A stretch of DNA of 47,732 nt from a virus, in the IMG/VR virus record IMGVR_UViG_3300012964_000001, positions 64,001 through 111,732 of that record; one strand, written 5' to 3'. Below the pieces are notes generated by a model. It was not told the origin of the DNA and ran no database searches. It saw only the letters and a program-made list of their open reading frames with translations. Position numbers and translations under genes: made by a program. This document shows positions 33,062 through 41,281 of the stretch, piece by piece; within the stretch, counting starts at the first letter, position 1; each line of letters opens with the position of its first letter.

Positions 33062-33520
33062 TCAGCTGAGGTCGTAGGAAACGTCGATCGTGATGGGGTG
33101 TCCGCCGCCAGTGCTTGCGGCAGTCGTCTGGTCAACGTTCGCGGCACTACAGAGAGAACCGAGTAGGTTCCCCGAGCTCACCTTCAGGCCATAGGAAGGC
33201 GGAGTCGCTGGGTTCACGCTCGTGATGAATGCAGCATAGAACGCGACGCCGGCGGAGCTTCTACCCGCCATAGCCGTTATGGCTGCCGCAAGCGTGACGG
33301 TCTTGTTGTCACGACGACTATTCTGGATGGCCGTGGCGAGTGTCGGTGAAGCATCAGCTCCAACGTCCCTTTCCCCACTGAACGTCATCGCATCGAGATC
33401 AGTCGCCGCCGTATAGGCCGGGGTGTCGAACGTGCAGCGCGCCACTTGGCGCACTCCGGTTCCGGGGAAGTTTTCCTGCATGATTTCAATGCCACGAAGG
33501 ACTGCGTACTTGGTTGCCAT
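33062..33520 (-). CDS. Unknown head-region protein
   Basis: The 152-residue protein is Ala/Thr/Ser-rich with a beta pattern (YAVLRGIEIMQ; RQVARCTFDTPAYTAATDLDA; GLKVSSGNLLGSLCSAANV). A short helical part (ATAIQNSRRDNKTVTLAAAI) interrupts it. It lies between the zinc-ribbon coiled-coil gene and the scaffold gene. AAGG is about 10 nt before the ATG. No family is recognised; a minor capsid or internal head component is possible. Confidence 0.55.
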   Translation of the reverse strand: MATKYAVLRGIEIMQENFPGTGVRQVARCTFDTPAYTAATDLDAMTFSGERDVGADASPTLATAIQNSRRDNKTVTLAAAITAMAGRSSAGVAFYAAFITSVNPATPPSYGLKVSSGNLLGSLCSAANVDQTTAASTGGGHPITIDVSYDLS

Positions 33521-33542
33521 GGGCAGCTCTTTCCTTTTTGAG

Positions 33543-34022
33543 TTACGCGATAGCCCTGAGCGGCTTCGCTTGTTGTTTCTTCTCGGCGGCGATGTCCTTC
33601 GCCGCGGCGAGCATTCGAGCCAGCTCGGCTCGCTGAGCCTTCAACTTGTCGAGATGCTTGATCTGTTGATCGAGTTCCCGAATTTCGGCACGCATTTCCG
33701 CTATGTAGCTGCGGCGCTTATGCGGCTCTCGGGGACCCTGCGCCGTATACTGAGCAATCGGACCCGGGCGTTGACGCTTCGTCTCTCGCCCAGTGGCAAC
33801 CGTCTCTTGTTGAATGATCGGAAGTGAGAGCTGGGCCGGTTGATCGATGCGCTCCGGATCCCGGAACATGTTGACATCGCCCAGCACGGGCGCCTGAGCA
33901 AGCGGGTGAGCGCAGTTCGTACAGACCTGGAGCATTCCGCGGTCCGTGATCTGAAACTGTGCCCGGCGTACCGGAGCGCCGCACGCCGGGCAGTTCTCAG
34001 GTACGCGCTGTTCTTCGTTCAC
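33543..34022 (-). CDS. Zinc-ribbon and coiled-coil protein
   Basis: From the GTG that overlaps the previous stop (GTGA; GAGG 5 nt upstream) the product is 159 residues. Residues 11-37 hold two CxxC pairs (CPAC at 11-14, CTNC at 34-37), a zinc ribbon. A proline-containing linker follows, then a strong coiled coil (about 105-145: MRAEIRELDQQIKHLDKLK; AQRAELARMLAAAK) with a basic tail. It is located in the head gene block but has no recognised structural family. It might bind nucleic acid or act as an assembly factor. Confidence 0.65.
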   Translation of the reverse strand: MNEEQRVPENCPACGAPVRRAQFQITDRGMLQVCTNCAHPLAQAPVLGDVNMFRDPERIDQPAQLSLPIIQQETVATGRETKRQRPGPIAQYTAQGPREPHKRRSYIAEMRAEIRELDQQIKHLDKLKAQRAELARMLAAAKDIAAEKKQQAKPLRAIA

Positions 34023-34708
34023 AGGCACCTCACGAGTCCAGTTGCCGTAGTAGCTTCGTGCAGCGATCTAACCCAAAGGTCCATGAACCCCACCGGCGCC
34101 GCGGCGTAGGACGGTACAGCATCCTCCGCGGTGTTGAACATGAGCTTCGGAGCCACGATCCCGGTGCCGCCCACGTAGATCGCGCGTGACCCTCCGCCGT
34201 TCACGTTGTGCGGGCTCTTGTTTCCCTGGAGCGCCGTCGCAATTCCGCACCCAACCGTGATGGTCCCGGTATCCAATAGCTGCGCCGGTACCACGATGCT
34301 GGTGATGCTCGATAAGAGGTCCGAGGTGTATCGTGTTTCATTTCCACTGGCCAGTGTCAGGTAGACGCTCAAAGTCACCGGCAGTCCGGTCCACCACCAA
34401 ATGCCGTTAATAAGAATCGGGTCCGTGGTGTTGTAGGCGTTGGCCTGCGTAGTGGTCAGGATGGACACACTCCGCGGAGTCGGAGTGCCGTCGTCGACGT
34501 CGAGAAGATTTCCCGTTGCATCCACGAGCACTCCGTTGAAGTTCGCAAGAACATAGGTCGTCTCTACGATGGGGGTCGCGGCAGAACTCTTTACACCGTC
34601 GGTATCGGCGGTGTTGAGCGTGATTGCCGCGTTCCAGAGGCCGCCAAAGCTCGCCTGATCGCGAGCGCTTGGGCGCACCAATCCGTCGATCACCTTGTTC
34701 GGGATCAT
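34019..34708 (-). CDS. Unknown structural protein downstream of head morphogenesis gene
   Basis: The 229-residue product is beta-rich (LVRPSARDQASFGGLWNAAI; TPIVETTYVLANFNGVLVD; LPVTLSVYLTLASGNETRY), with Gly-rich turns near GGGSRAIYVGGTG. It has an excellent ribosome site (AAAGGAG, about 8 nt from the ATG), suggesting strong expression. It lies between the gpF-like gene and the zinc-ribbon gene. No family is recognised. A head fibre or decoration protein is conceivable given the beta content and strong translation signal. Confidence 0.55.
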   Translation of the reverse strand: MIPNKVIDGLVRPSARDQASFGGLWNAAITLNTADTDGVKSSAATPIVETTYVLANFNGVLVDATGNLLDVDDGTPTPRSVSILTTTQANAYNTTDPILINGIWWWTGLPVTLSVYLTLASGNETRYTSDLLSSITSIVVPAQLLDTGTITVGCGIATALQGNKSPHNVNGGGSRAIYVGGTGIVAPKLMFNTAEDAVPSYAAAPVGFMDLWVRSLHEATTATGLVRCL

Positions 34709-34721
34709 GAGACTTACTCCT

Positions 34722-35345
34722 TTAGGCCGCTAAAGACAGCCGTTGGCTCCAAGACGATGGAACGAGGTCGGGGTAGCACCCGCAATTCGGATGAAGCGGG
34801 GGTTCACCATACGGAAAGTGCCATCCCACTGGGCGCCATGTATTCGCCAAGTCAGCGCACTGCGCACAGGTTCCTTTGCACCAGCTCACGTTCCATACCT
34901 GGATGAGGTTTTTGTCCTGGAGTTCCGACTGGACGATGAATCGCTCGTCCGCGAATGCCCCAAGCATCGCCGTCTTGGTCGCTACCGCAAGGCGCTTATC
35001 CGACTCTGCGATAGCCAAACTGAGCGCGTCTTCTGCATCCTTGGCTACGTTCTGTCGATAGCGCTTCAGCACGATTCCGAGGTACCCGCGGCCCGCGGTG
35101 ACCGAATACCCGAGGTCCGCGTCTTCTGAATGGAGCAGGGACCCGCGAACCGGAATGCGGTATCCGACCGCCCGGAGCTCACGATTCAGGCTTTCGATGC
35201 TGAGGCGCCGAGCCTGCCGCCGTCCCAGGTAGACGTGGTCCCGAATCCCGCGCCCAAGCTGACCCAGTAGGTCGTGGACATCACTCCGTTGTTGACTCAG
35301 GCTTCTGACCTTCTTTTGCAGAAGCAGCAGAAGCGCCGCCGCCAA
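34722..35345 (-). CDS. Head morphogenesis protein (SPP1 gp7 / Mu gpF-like)
   Basis: The C-terminal region carries the family signature: WCKGTCAQCADL with C156, C160 and C163, then PPLHPNCGC (H185, C188, C190), a putative metal-binding cluster found in gpF-type minor head proteins. The N-terminal 120 residues are helical and basic. It follows the portal gene, as is usual. The exact start is uncertain: the longest form uses TTG with no ribosome site and overlaps portal by 65 nt. No better in-frame start lies near the portal stop. Confidence 0.75.
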   Translation of the reverse strand: MAAALLLLLQKKVRSLSQQRSDVHDLLGQLGRGIRDHVYLGRRQARRLSIESLNRELRAVGYRIPVRGSLLHSEDADLGYSVTAGRGYLGIVLKRYRQNVAKDAEDALSLAIAESDKRLAVATKTAMLGAFADERFIVQSELQDKNLIQVWNVSWCKGTCAQCADLANTWRPVGWHFPYGEPPLHPNCGCYPDLVPSSWSQRLSLAA

Positions 35346-37059
35346 GCGTTTTCGTTCCCGATAGGTTTTCTCCTGCTAGCTTTCCAGCTCCCGTCTTTCT
35401 TCCATTCGGCTTCACCTTCGGAACCAAAGTTTTGGTGAGTGTGTGCGCGGCTTCGGCTTCTTTGGCCTCGCGCTCCGCGTTCTCTGCTTCGAGTGAAGCG
35501 AGGTACGTTTCGACGTCTTCGATCTCGAAGATCGGTGCGACTTTTTGCACCCGAGTACGGAGCGTAGTGAGTCCCACCGATTGGGTGGTGGTCGTCACGG
35601 TCTTCTGTTCGTCTTCGGCGTCTGGGCGGTAGTACTTGCCCCACTTCAACGTCAGCCTAGGGCCCGACCATGACCCATCTCCCTCTACGAACTTCTTCAA
35701 CAGCGGTAGTGACTTATTCAGCCCAGGAAGCTTAAGTTTCTGGGGCCCGAGCACCCAGGTAATGCGCAGTAGCTTATCGATCGCTGCGAGGATGAAGCCT
35801 TCACCGAAGTCATCGCGATACCCGTCGCATCGGTCGAGCTGCTTGGCGCGGAGCGATTCGATCCCTTTGCCGGTAATGACCTGCAACATCTTGCCCATCG
35901 ATGGCGCAGGAATTACCACGTCCATCGAATCGCAGAGCTTGTTATAAAGATCCTCGCAATGGTTGAAGATGCTCTCGATGGCCCCCGGGGGCAGCGTCAG
36001 ATAGAAGACCTTGACGTTTGGATCCGAGTACTGCCACGGATATCCAGGCCCCTTCTTTCGGGCTCCGCGTGGTCCGCCTCGAGGTCGTTTCCTTCCGTAG
36101 GTCCCGACGATCGGGTTTCCGCCATCCGGCGGTGTCTCTTGCCCACCATGCGGCGTAGCATCAGCCACCGGGGAATCCGCGACCCCCGTCGGATTGGTTC
36201 CTGGCTCTACCCCGATTTCAACCAACTGCGGATCACCGGTATAAATTACTGCTCGGTGTCGAATGGATAGCGCGTAGTTCAGCGCGTCCATTTCGTCGAG
36301 AACGATCTCGTGAATCGCGTGACCGTCGAACTGTGTGACATCGTCATCCGGTTTGGGATCGTTCTTGTGCCAGATAACCGGGCAAAATCCGAAGCCATGC
36401 AGGACTGTGCTCTTGACGCTCCATGATGGTTCACTCCCATCATCAGGCGCTTTCTGTTCGTTGTAGAGAATATCCTGGGTTCCGTCGATAGTGCGCCGAT
36501 AGAGGTAGCACTGCCAGCGCTTCTCTTCGTCTCGCTTCAGGTACGGGTACTTGATTTCGAGCGAGGTAGGTTCTCCATCATCGTCAAACGTCGGAACACA
36601 GCGCTTAGGTGACAGGATTTCGATAAAGAGTTTGCCGCGCCTAGCGCCCAAGAGCGCGACCGCGGTGGATGCCCCCTGAGCACTATCGAATCCCTTGCGA
36701 GTGCTCGTGCATAACTTGACCTCTTTGGTGAGTTGCTTGATCAGAGCATCGAGCTTTCTACTGCTCTCCTCGTCGAGTCCTTCGTCGGCCTCGTCTTGTT
36801 CGGGCCGGCTCGTGATGACCGGGAAGCGCTCCCTCCCAAGAACGAGCTCCTTGTTGGAGTCAATCGCCAGCTTTCCTGCTGGGTACACGATGCACGGTGC
36901 CTTTTCCCAAAGCGGGCAATCGTCCCACCAGTCGTTTTTTCCGATGTACTGGGTTCCTTCGATGTAGCGCTGAAGCCGATCAATGCGCCGATATCGATCT
37001 GATAGGTACTTCTGCGCCAGAGCGTTGGCGCGCTCGAGCCCCGCATCGTTGTCCGTCAT
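35281..37059 (-). CDS. Portal protein
   Basis: The 592-residue protein follows the large terminase with an ATGA overlap. Features of the portal family are the N-terminal YLSDRYRRIDRLQRYIEGTQY; a wing region with VALLGARRGKLFIEILSPKRC; the stem-proximal segment FDGHAIHEIVLDEMDALNYALSIRHRAV; PSMGKMLQVITGKGIESLRA; and a C-terminal helical and low-complexity tail. An insert rich in Gly and basic residues lies near 300-345 (RKRPRGGPRGARKKGPG). It forms the dodecameric DNA channel at the capsid vertex. No fused protease or F domain is seen. Confidence 0.85.
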   Translation of the reverse strand: MTDNDAGLERANALAQKYLSDRYRRIDRLQRYIEGTQYIGKNDWWDDCPLWEKAPCIVYPAGKLAIDSNKELVLGRERFPVITSRPEQDEADEGLDEESSRKLDALIKQLTKEVKLCTSTRKGFDSAQGASTAVALLGARRGKLFIEILSPKRCVPTFDDDGEPTSLEIKYPYLKRDEEKRWQCYLYRRTIDGTQDILYNEQKAPDDGSEPSWSVKSTVLHGFGFCPVIWHKNDPKPDDDVTQFDGHAIHEIVLDEMDALNYALSIRHRAVIYTGDPQLVEIGVEPGTNPTGVADSPVADATPHGGQETPPDGGNPIVGTYGRKRPRGGPRGARKKGPGYPWQYSDPNVKVFYLTLPPGAIESIFNHCEDLYNKLCDSMDVVIPAPSMGKMLQVITGKGIESLRAKQLDRCDGYRDDFGEGFILAAIDKLLRITWVLGPQKLKLPGLNKSLPLLKKFVEGDGSWSGPRLTLKWGKYYRPDAEDEQKTVTTTTQSVGLTTLRTRVQKVAPIFEIEDVETYLASLEAENAEREAKEAEAAHTLTKTLVPKVKPNGRKTGAGKLAGENLSGTKTLGGGASAASAKEGQKPESTTE

Positions 37060-38396
37060 CGGCTAGTTTCGCTCTCGTGGCGATAGCTTGGCGGTCTCGA
37101 GCAGGCATGCAGCGCCAAAGCAAGCGCCCAAGCCTTGTCAGCGTGACCCTCGTCGGTGTGGGGAGCGTCGTAGCGAACGTTGCCGGCTTTGGTCACGATG
37201 CGGCGAAGGGACAGAAGATCCTTGAACAGTTGCTCATCTTCGGACGGGAACTTGAGCATCCGATCCTGTAGGACTTGAAACACTACTCCGGCCAGCTCCT
37301 CTTTGATGCGAGGATTAAAGGTTACCGGCTCGACCTTCGTTCGTCCAAAGTGAGACTGTATCTGCTGGGATGGGAAGTATCCCATGCCGGTCGCATCGAT
37401 TGCGACTCGGACGCAATGATGCGTTTCAAGTGCGTACTTCACGAGCGCTACCAAGTCTTGATATGCGGTGCGCTTTCTGGTTTGCGAATCGATGACATAG
37501 CGGGTTCCGTTGGGCGCCACGCGAACCACAATGAGTTCCGTCCGGTCAACCGTGGCTCCGATATCGAGTCCTGCATAGGTCTCGCCCTGGTTCGTCCACC
37601 GCATCCCATGCCGGGCGTCTTGTAGCAGCTCTGTCGGCAGGTACTGGTCATCGGAATCCAGGAACGAGCATTCGAACATCTGCCCGAAGAGCCGCGGGTC
37701 ACCGCGTGCCATCCGCCAGCAGTGGTCGAGGTCGACGTACATGCCACCTTCGATGGCCTGCCAGACCGAAACCGCGTGCCCCGCCCATCCTTTGGATTTG
37801 TGATCTTCCTCCCAGAACGAGTGGAACATGTTGCCGACGCCATTCGGCGTCGAAATAACACGTAGGTCGAAGCCATGGAACGTCGCTCCCGCTGCTGCCT
37901 CCCACACGGAATCAGGGTGCTGCATGTAGGCGAATTCATCGAGCACGACGTTCCCGTGATACCCACGGGCGCCGGAGGTCGATGGTCTGACTTCGATCGA
38001 TCCTCCGCTAATGAATTCCAGTGTAGTCGCCAGATCCCGGGTAACCCTGGCCATGCTCGACCCGAGCCCACGAAGCACTTCGGCGTGCTTTCGCGCGTAC
38101 TTGAGCGCAATCAGCCCTTCATCTTCGCCTTTGCTTACGATGTAGTTGGGCTGTCCTAAAAAGACCGCCTTCAGCAGAGTCCATGCCGAAAATGTGTAGG
38201 TTGCGCCGACTTGGCGGCACTTATTCAGGATCCCATATCGAGCCGGCTCGTAGAGCCATCGCTGCTGGTACGGATGAAAGGTGCTAGTCCAGGCATTGAG
38301 AGCCCGGGCCTCTTGGGGACGTTCGTGATCGAACAGCTTAAGCAGGGCGTCACGTGCACGTTCGTGCGCCTTATCCTGCGGTGAGCGCAGAAACAT
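37056..38396 (-). CDS. terL: Terminase large subunit (Mu gp28-like)
   Basis: The 446-residue ATPase-nuclease packages DNA into the prohead. The Walker A-like motif is CRQVGATYT (60-68), a form with Q-V-G-A-T typical of gp28/FluMu-type terminases. Walker B is VVLDEF (150-155). A coupling motif is ISTPNG (181-186). The nuclease domain shows D278 in YAGLDIG, D334 in VAIDATGMG, and a C-terminal DEGHADKAWALA with D420. GGAGG lies 5 nt upstream of the ATG. The leader has the 23-bp element shared with the scaffold leader. Portal follows in an ATGA overlap. Confidence 0.9.
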   Translation of the reverse strand: MFLRSPQDKAHERARDALLKLFDHERPQEARALNAWTSTFHPYQQRWLYEPARYGILNKCRQVGATYTFSAWTLLKAVFLGQPNYIVSKGEDEGLIALKYARKHAEVLRGLGSSMARVTRDLATTLEFISGGSIEVRPSTSGARGYHGNVVLDEFAYMQHPDSVWEAAAGATFHGFDLRVISTPNGVGNMFHSFWEEDHKSKGWAGHAVSVWQAIEGGMYVDLDHCWRMARGDPRLFGQMFECSFLDSDDQYLPTELLQDARHGMRWTNQGETYAGLDIGATVDRTELIVVRVAPNGTRYVIDSQTRKRTAYQDLVALVKYALETHHCVRVAIDATGMGYFPSQQIQSHFGRTKVEPVTFNPRIKEELAGVVFQVLQDRMLKFPSEDEQLFKDLLSLRRIVTKAGNVRYDAPHTDEGHADKAWALALALHACSRPPSYRHESETSR

Positions 38397-38412
38397 AGTT
38401 CCTCCGTATCGC

Positions 38413-38436
38413 CCGATTGTCCGCCGGCGTCGCGGG
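38413..38436 (-). promoter_or_regulatory. Repeated leader element, copy 2 (large terminase gene)
   Basis: Minus-strand CCGCGACG-C-CGGCGGACAATCGG, with a single mismatch to the copy upstream of the scaffold gene. It lies 17 nt before the large-terminase ATG. Because both copies precede genes that begin transcription blocks (packaging and head assembly), a late promoter is the simplest reading. Confidence 0.6.
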
Positions 38437-38468
38437 GAGGATGGCCAAACATTGGCCTATCGTTGCGC

Positions 38469-38828
38469 TCAGTACTCTCCCTTGAAGACGACCTCGTCTC
38501 CCACCTTTCCGGTGTCGGGGTCAAACTCGAAGTAGTGCATCGTGCAACCTGCGCCATTATTGGCGTAGACGGGACGCTCGATGAATCCCTTCAGCTCTTC
38601 GCGCATGACCTCTTTCACCTTCCGACCAAGCGTGGTGCGCAATGCGAACGCGTCGGTAGGCGCGTCCGGCTTCTGAGCGTCGGACTGGGCGGGCTTCTGT
38701 GTAGGCGCGGAGGGATGCGGGATGGAAGCGGGAGGCGTAGCGGCTCCGCCCGGTACCGGGTACGGAGACGCCGGGACCACAGGCTGCCGCATCTGCTGTT
38801 GCTGCTGACGCTGGTTGTATGAGGCCAC
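38469..38828 (-). CDS. Q/P-rich linker protein upstream of the large terminase
   Basis: I chose the GTG that begins 2 nt after the previous stop (GAGG upstream), giving 119 residues. The N-terminus is Gln-rich (NQRQQQQQMRQ), then Pro/Ala-rich to about residue 60. The C-terminal 55 residues form a compact domain (LRTTLGRKVKEVMREELKGF; GCTMHYFEFDPDTGKVGDEV). No family is recognised. Position next to the large terminase could mean a packaging accessory. Confidence 0.55.
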   Translation of the reverse strand: MASYNQRQQQQQMRQPVVPASPYPVPGGAATPPASIPHPSAPTQKPAQSDAQKPDAPTDAFALRTTLGRKVKEVMREELKGFIERPVYANNGAGCTMHYFEFDPDTGKVGDEVVFKGEY

Positions 38829-38830
38829 GG

Positions 38831-39241
38831 CTACTTGACCTCGAGCGAGATGTCGAACTTTGCCTGGTTCTCGTTGTCGGTCCACGCAAAGGCGATTCCT
38901 TGCGAGTCGGCAGCAGCCGCGGCTTTCGCCAGAGTGTCCGCCCCGATCCCCTTCGGGCAGAGTAGGCACATCACCGGCGGGGAACCCGCCCATAGACTCG
39001 GCTGGAAGAGCATCGACTTCGCCTCCGGGACTCGAGCACCGATCATGACGGCGGAGTCCCGTGCCTTAACGTTGCCGGCGTCGTTCCATCCCTTACCGAC
39101 CCAGTATTCTTTCGCCTTTTTGGTATCGACCATCCCCAATAGGGATTGTTGCGGGTCTTCTCGTTCGACCTTGGGTTTCGGCGCCGGCAGCTTACGCGCG
39201 GTTCCGATGGAAGACGTGGCCTTCTCTGCTACTGCGTCCAT
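38831..39241 (-). CDS. Unknown protein between bacterioferritin and terminase
   Basis: The 136-residue product starts at an ATG with GAAAGG about 8 nt upstream. It has a Lys/Pro-rich N-terminal part (ARKLPAPKPKVEREDPQQS), then a compact domain with KKAKEYWVGKGWNDAGNVKA, VPEAKSMLFQPSLW and VMCLLCPKGIGADTL (two Cys in CLLC). The end is FAWTDNENQAKFDISLEV, a final beta strand. The CxxC might bind metal. It sits directly downstream of the bacterioferritin gene and could be a partner, though this is only positional. Confidence 0.55.
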   Translation of the reverse strand: MDAVAEKATSSIGTARKLPAPKPKVEREDPQQSLLGMVDTKKAKEYWVGKGWNDAGNVKARDSAVMIGARVPEAKSMLFQPSLWAGSPPVMCLLCPKGIGADTLAKAAAAADSQGIAFAWTDNENQAKFDISLEVK

Positions 39242-39258
39242 GGTTGCCCCTTTCGTGC

Positions 39259-39717
39259 TCACGTCTGTTCGGTGAGCCAGTTGTCTAAGCCCATTTGGGA
39301 GATCAGAGTCTTCTGTGCCTCGATCCACAGGAGGTGTCCTTCCTCGTCGACCAAAATGCTCTCGAGCATATGAGCAGTACCGTGATCCCAGGACTCACGT
39401 GTGGCCGTGATCGCCGCGTCATAGTTCCGGATGGCCCGGAGTTCCGACTGGAGATTGTTGTCCAGCATCTGCTGGAGTGAATCTCCGACGTTGACCTCTC
39501 CGATGGTCTTCGGATCTGGCGTACCGCTCAGGAAGTAGATGCGTGCAACTAGCTTGCCGGCGTGCTCCGACTCTTCGTGCTGTTCTTCCGCGAATTTCGC
39601 AGCAATGGTCTTGTATCCCCAGCGCTCGGCCAGGCCACTTTGGAGCCGATACTGGTTCTCGGCGGCGCGTTCGTCCGCCAGAAGATCATTGAGCGTTTGG
39701 ATCAGGTTTGTTGCCAT
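39259..39717 (-). CDS. bfr: Bacterioferritin-like di-iron protein
   Basis: The 152-residue protein aligns by eye along the length of E. coli Bfr. All six ferroxidase ligands are conserved: E16, E49, H52, E92, E125 and H128 (LLADERAAENQY; EESEHAGKL; SELRAIRNYD; DEEGHLLWIE). The haem-coordinating Met52 of Bfr is Ser50 here, so a haem-free ferroxidase cage is expected. AAGG lies 8 nt before the ATG. The gene sits between probable small terminase and the terminase operon. Function in a phage could be iron storage, protection from iron-driven oxidation, or a virion component; none is proven. Confidence 0.9.
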   Translation of the reverse strand: MATNLIQTLNDLLADERAAENQYRLQSGLAERWGYKTIAAKFAEEQHEESEHAGKLVARIYFLSGTPDPKTIGEVNVGDSLQQMLDNNLQSELRAIRNYDAAITATRESWDHGTAHMLESILVDEEGHLLWIEAQKTLISQMGLDNWLTEQT

Positions 39718-40297
39718 CCGGTTCGCCTTCTGGGTCTTCGATGGGCACGCTCGGGGCCGAGTCGGCGTCCGTCACCAGAGCGACCTCCCGCAAGAGCTGC
39801 TGGGCGCGAGCTCGAAGTTCGACGTCAGTCAGGCCATCCACCTTGATGGGGCCGCCATCTCGGCCCGTGACTTCCTGCTTGGCCGCCGGGTAGATGTCCA
39901 GGACCTTTCCGAGCTCGGAACCAGCCGCGATAGCGGCACGATAGTCTGGATTGAGTCTGGTTTCCGTCCGCTCGGTGATGACCTCGTGCCCCGCGTCATC
40001 CAGCGTTTTGCGCACCGTCACAACAGTGGTTGGATTTCCCTTCGTAAGCGCCTGACCAGCGATACGCTGGAAGAACGCCGCAAGGTCGCCTCGCGTCTTA
40101 TCGCGATCCTGCGCGTAAACTCGCCGAATGATTCGCGACGCCTCGGCGGCAATCCGAGCCATCTGGCTCGCCGTGACTTCCCACTTCTTTTGGAGCTCGA
40201 TCGATGCGACATCGTTCCAGATCATCGACATCATGGCGTCAGCAACGAACTGGACGCGCCGGATGTATTCCTCCGAAGTGGTCTTATTGCGTGACAT
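39686..40297 (-). CDS. Probable terminase small subunit
   Basis: The 203-residue protein has an N-terminal helix-turn-helix-like part (YIRRVQFVADAMMSMIWND; LQKKWEVTASQMARIAAEAS), common in terminase small subunits that recognise the packaging site. A helical middle (RGDLAAFFQRIAGQAL) and an acidic, disordered C-terminus (DSAPSVPIEDPEGEPDG) follow. It is the usual size and lies four genes upstream of the large subunit. No family motif is diagnostic; the call rests on HTH layout and neighbourhood. The ribosome site is poor. Its end overlaps the bacterioferritin start. Confidence 0.6.
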   Translation of the reverse strand: MSRNKTTSEEYIRRVQFVADAMMSMIWNDVASIELQKKWEVTASQMARIAAEASRIIRRVYAQDRDKTRGDLAAFFQRIAGQALTKGNPTTVVTVRKTLDDAGHEVITERTETRLNPDYRAAIAAGSELGKVLDIYPAAKQEVTGRDGGPIKVDGLTDVELRARAQQLLREVALVTDADSAPSVPIEDPEGEPDGNKPDPNAQ

Positions 40298-40312
40298 CTG
40301 TCGATGCGGCTT

Positions 40313-41140
40313 TTACTCCGCCGCTTCCGGCTCTCTGGTCCTAGCGCGAAAGATCCTTCGTAGGTCGCGGCCGTCGAGGTACCAGTGCTGATGGTCGAGT
40401 ACGATAAGCGGATCGTCTTCACCCGCTTCCTTGTACCCGTAGATCTCACGCAGAAACGAGTCACGATCCTTACCATCTTGGAAGACGATTACCGCGTAGT
40501 AGGCCTCACCCTCCGTGCGCCGACTCTCTGCCTCTTGGCTGTTCTTGGCGGTGTTGACTACGCGCTCGTAGGACTCACGCTTCTCTCGAAGTTGGTCCGC
40601 TAGCTTATCGATCTGCGATGTACCTTCGTCACCATTGAAGGCTTGGTGCCCAAACATCGTGTAGAGGTCATCGGCACCGAACCCCGTGGCCTCGAGCTTT
40701 AGAGGCGTATCGCGATTCACGAGCAAATCGTGAAGCTTCCCGATGTCCCATTCTCCCTGGGTTTCGGGGTTGTTCAAAAGTAGGTTGATCGCCTGCTCCC
40801 TTTCGAGCTCGACGTCGATCTGAGCCACCGTGAGCCAGTAGTTGCGGGTATGCTCTAGACCATCGATTACTGAGAGACGCTGGTGTCCGCTAACTAGGTT
40901 TCCGGTACGCTTGTTCCAGGTTAGTGGGACAACTAGCTTGACCTCTTCGAGCCCATCCTTGAGCCTACCTCGGGCCTTGTCCCGCATCACCCGCGGGTTG
41001 TACGGCGCCTCGTTGATCTGCGAACGGTGGACGACCTTCGTCTCGAACCCCTCCCACTTCGTCATCCGATGGATGGACGGATCGAAATGCGGCAGCTCAC
41101 CGGTGGGAGCCGGCGTCTGGTCCTGGATGGGTCTGGGCAT
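40313..41140 (-). CDS. ParB/Srx-fold protein (IbrB-like)
   Basis: The 275-residue protein has the ParB N-terminal-type fold: NPRVM at 48-52 (box I), a LTWNKRTGNLVSGHQRL stretch with GHQR at 85-88 (box II), then a helical linker. There is no C-terminal DNA-segregation domain, so it is not a plasmid ParB. With the adjacent PAPS-reductase-fold gene it forms the same pair as IbrA/IbrB, a coupling seen in several phages and prophages; in E. coli those genes activate eib expression. The exact role here is unknown. It may act on nucleotides (CTP-type binding is known in ParB) or in DNA modification. Confidence 0.75.
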   Translation of the reverse strand: MPRPIQDQTPAPTGELPHFDPSIHRMTKWEGFETKVVHRSQINEAPYNPRVMRDKARGRLKDGLEEVKLVVPLTWNKRTGNLVSGHQRLSVIDGLEHTRNYWLTVAQIDVELEREQAINLLLNNPETQGEWDIGKLHDLLVNRDTPLKLEATGFGADDLYTMFGHQAFNGDEGTSQIDKLADQLREKRESYERVVNTAKNSQEAESRRTEGEAYYAVIVFQDGKDRDSFLREIYGYKEAGEDDPLIVLDHQHWYLDGRDLRRIFRARTREPEAAE

Positions 41141-41281
41141 GGGGATTAAGCGGCTTGCACTGGCCTGGTTTACTCGTGGCCGCGGGCGAGTGTCGTGCGT
41201 CGCCCCGGGATAGAGTCGCCGCTCTTCGCCCGACCTGTGGGTAGCAGGAAGGGCTAGGCCAGCGGCGTGGCCCGTAGTTCG

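Noticed and set aside
37056-38396. Evidence for a transposing, Mu-like lifestyle
   Set aside because: The terminase and head genes look Mu-like, but no transposase, target-capture ATPase or Mu-type ends are present in the window.
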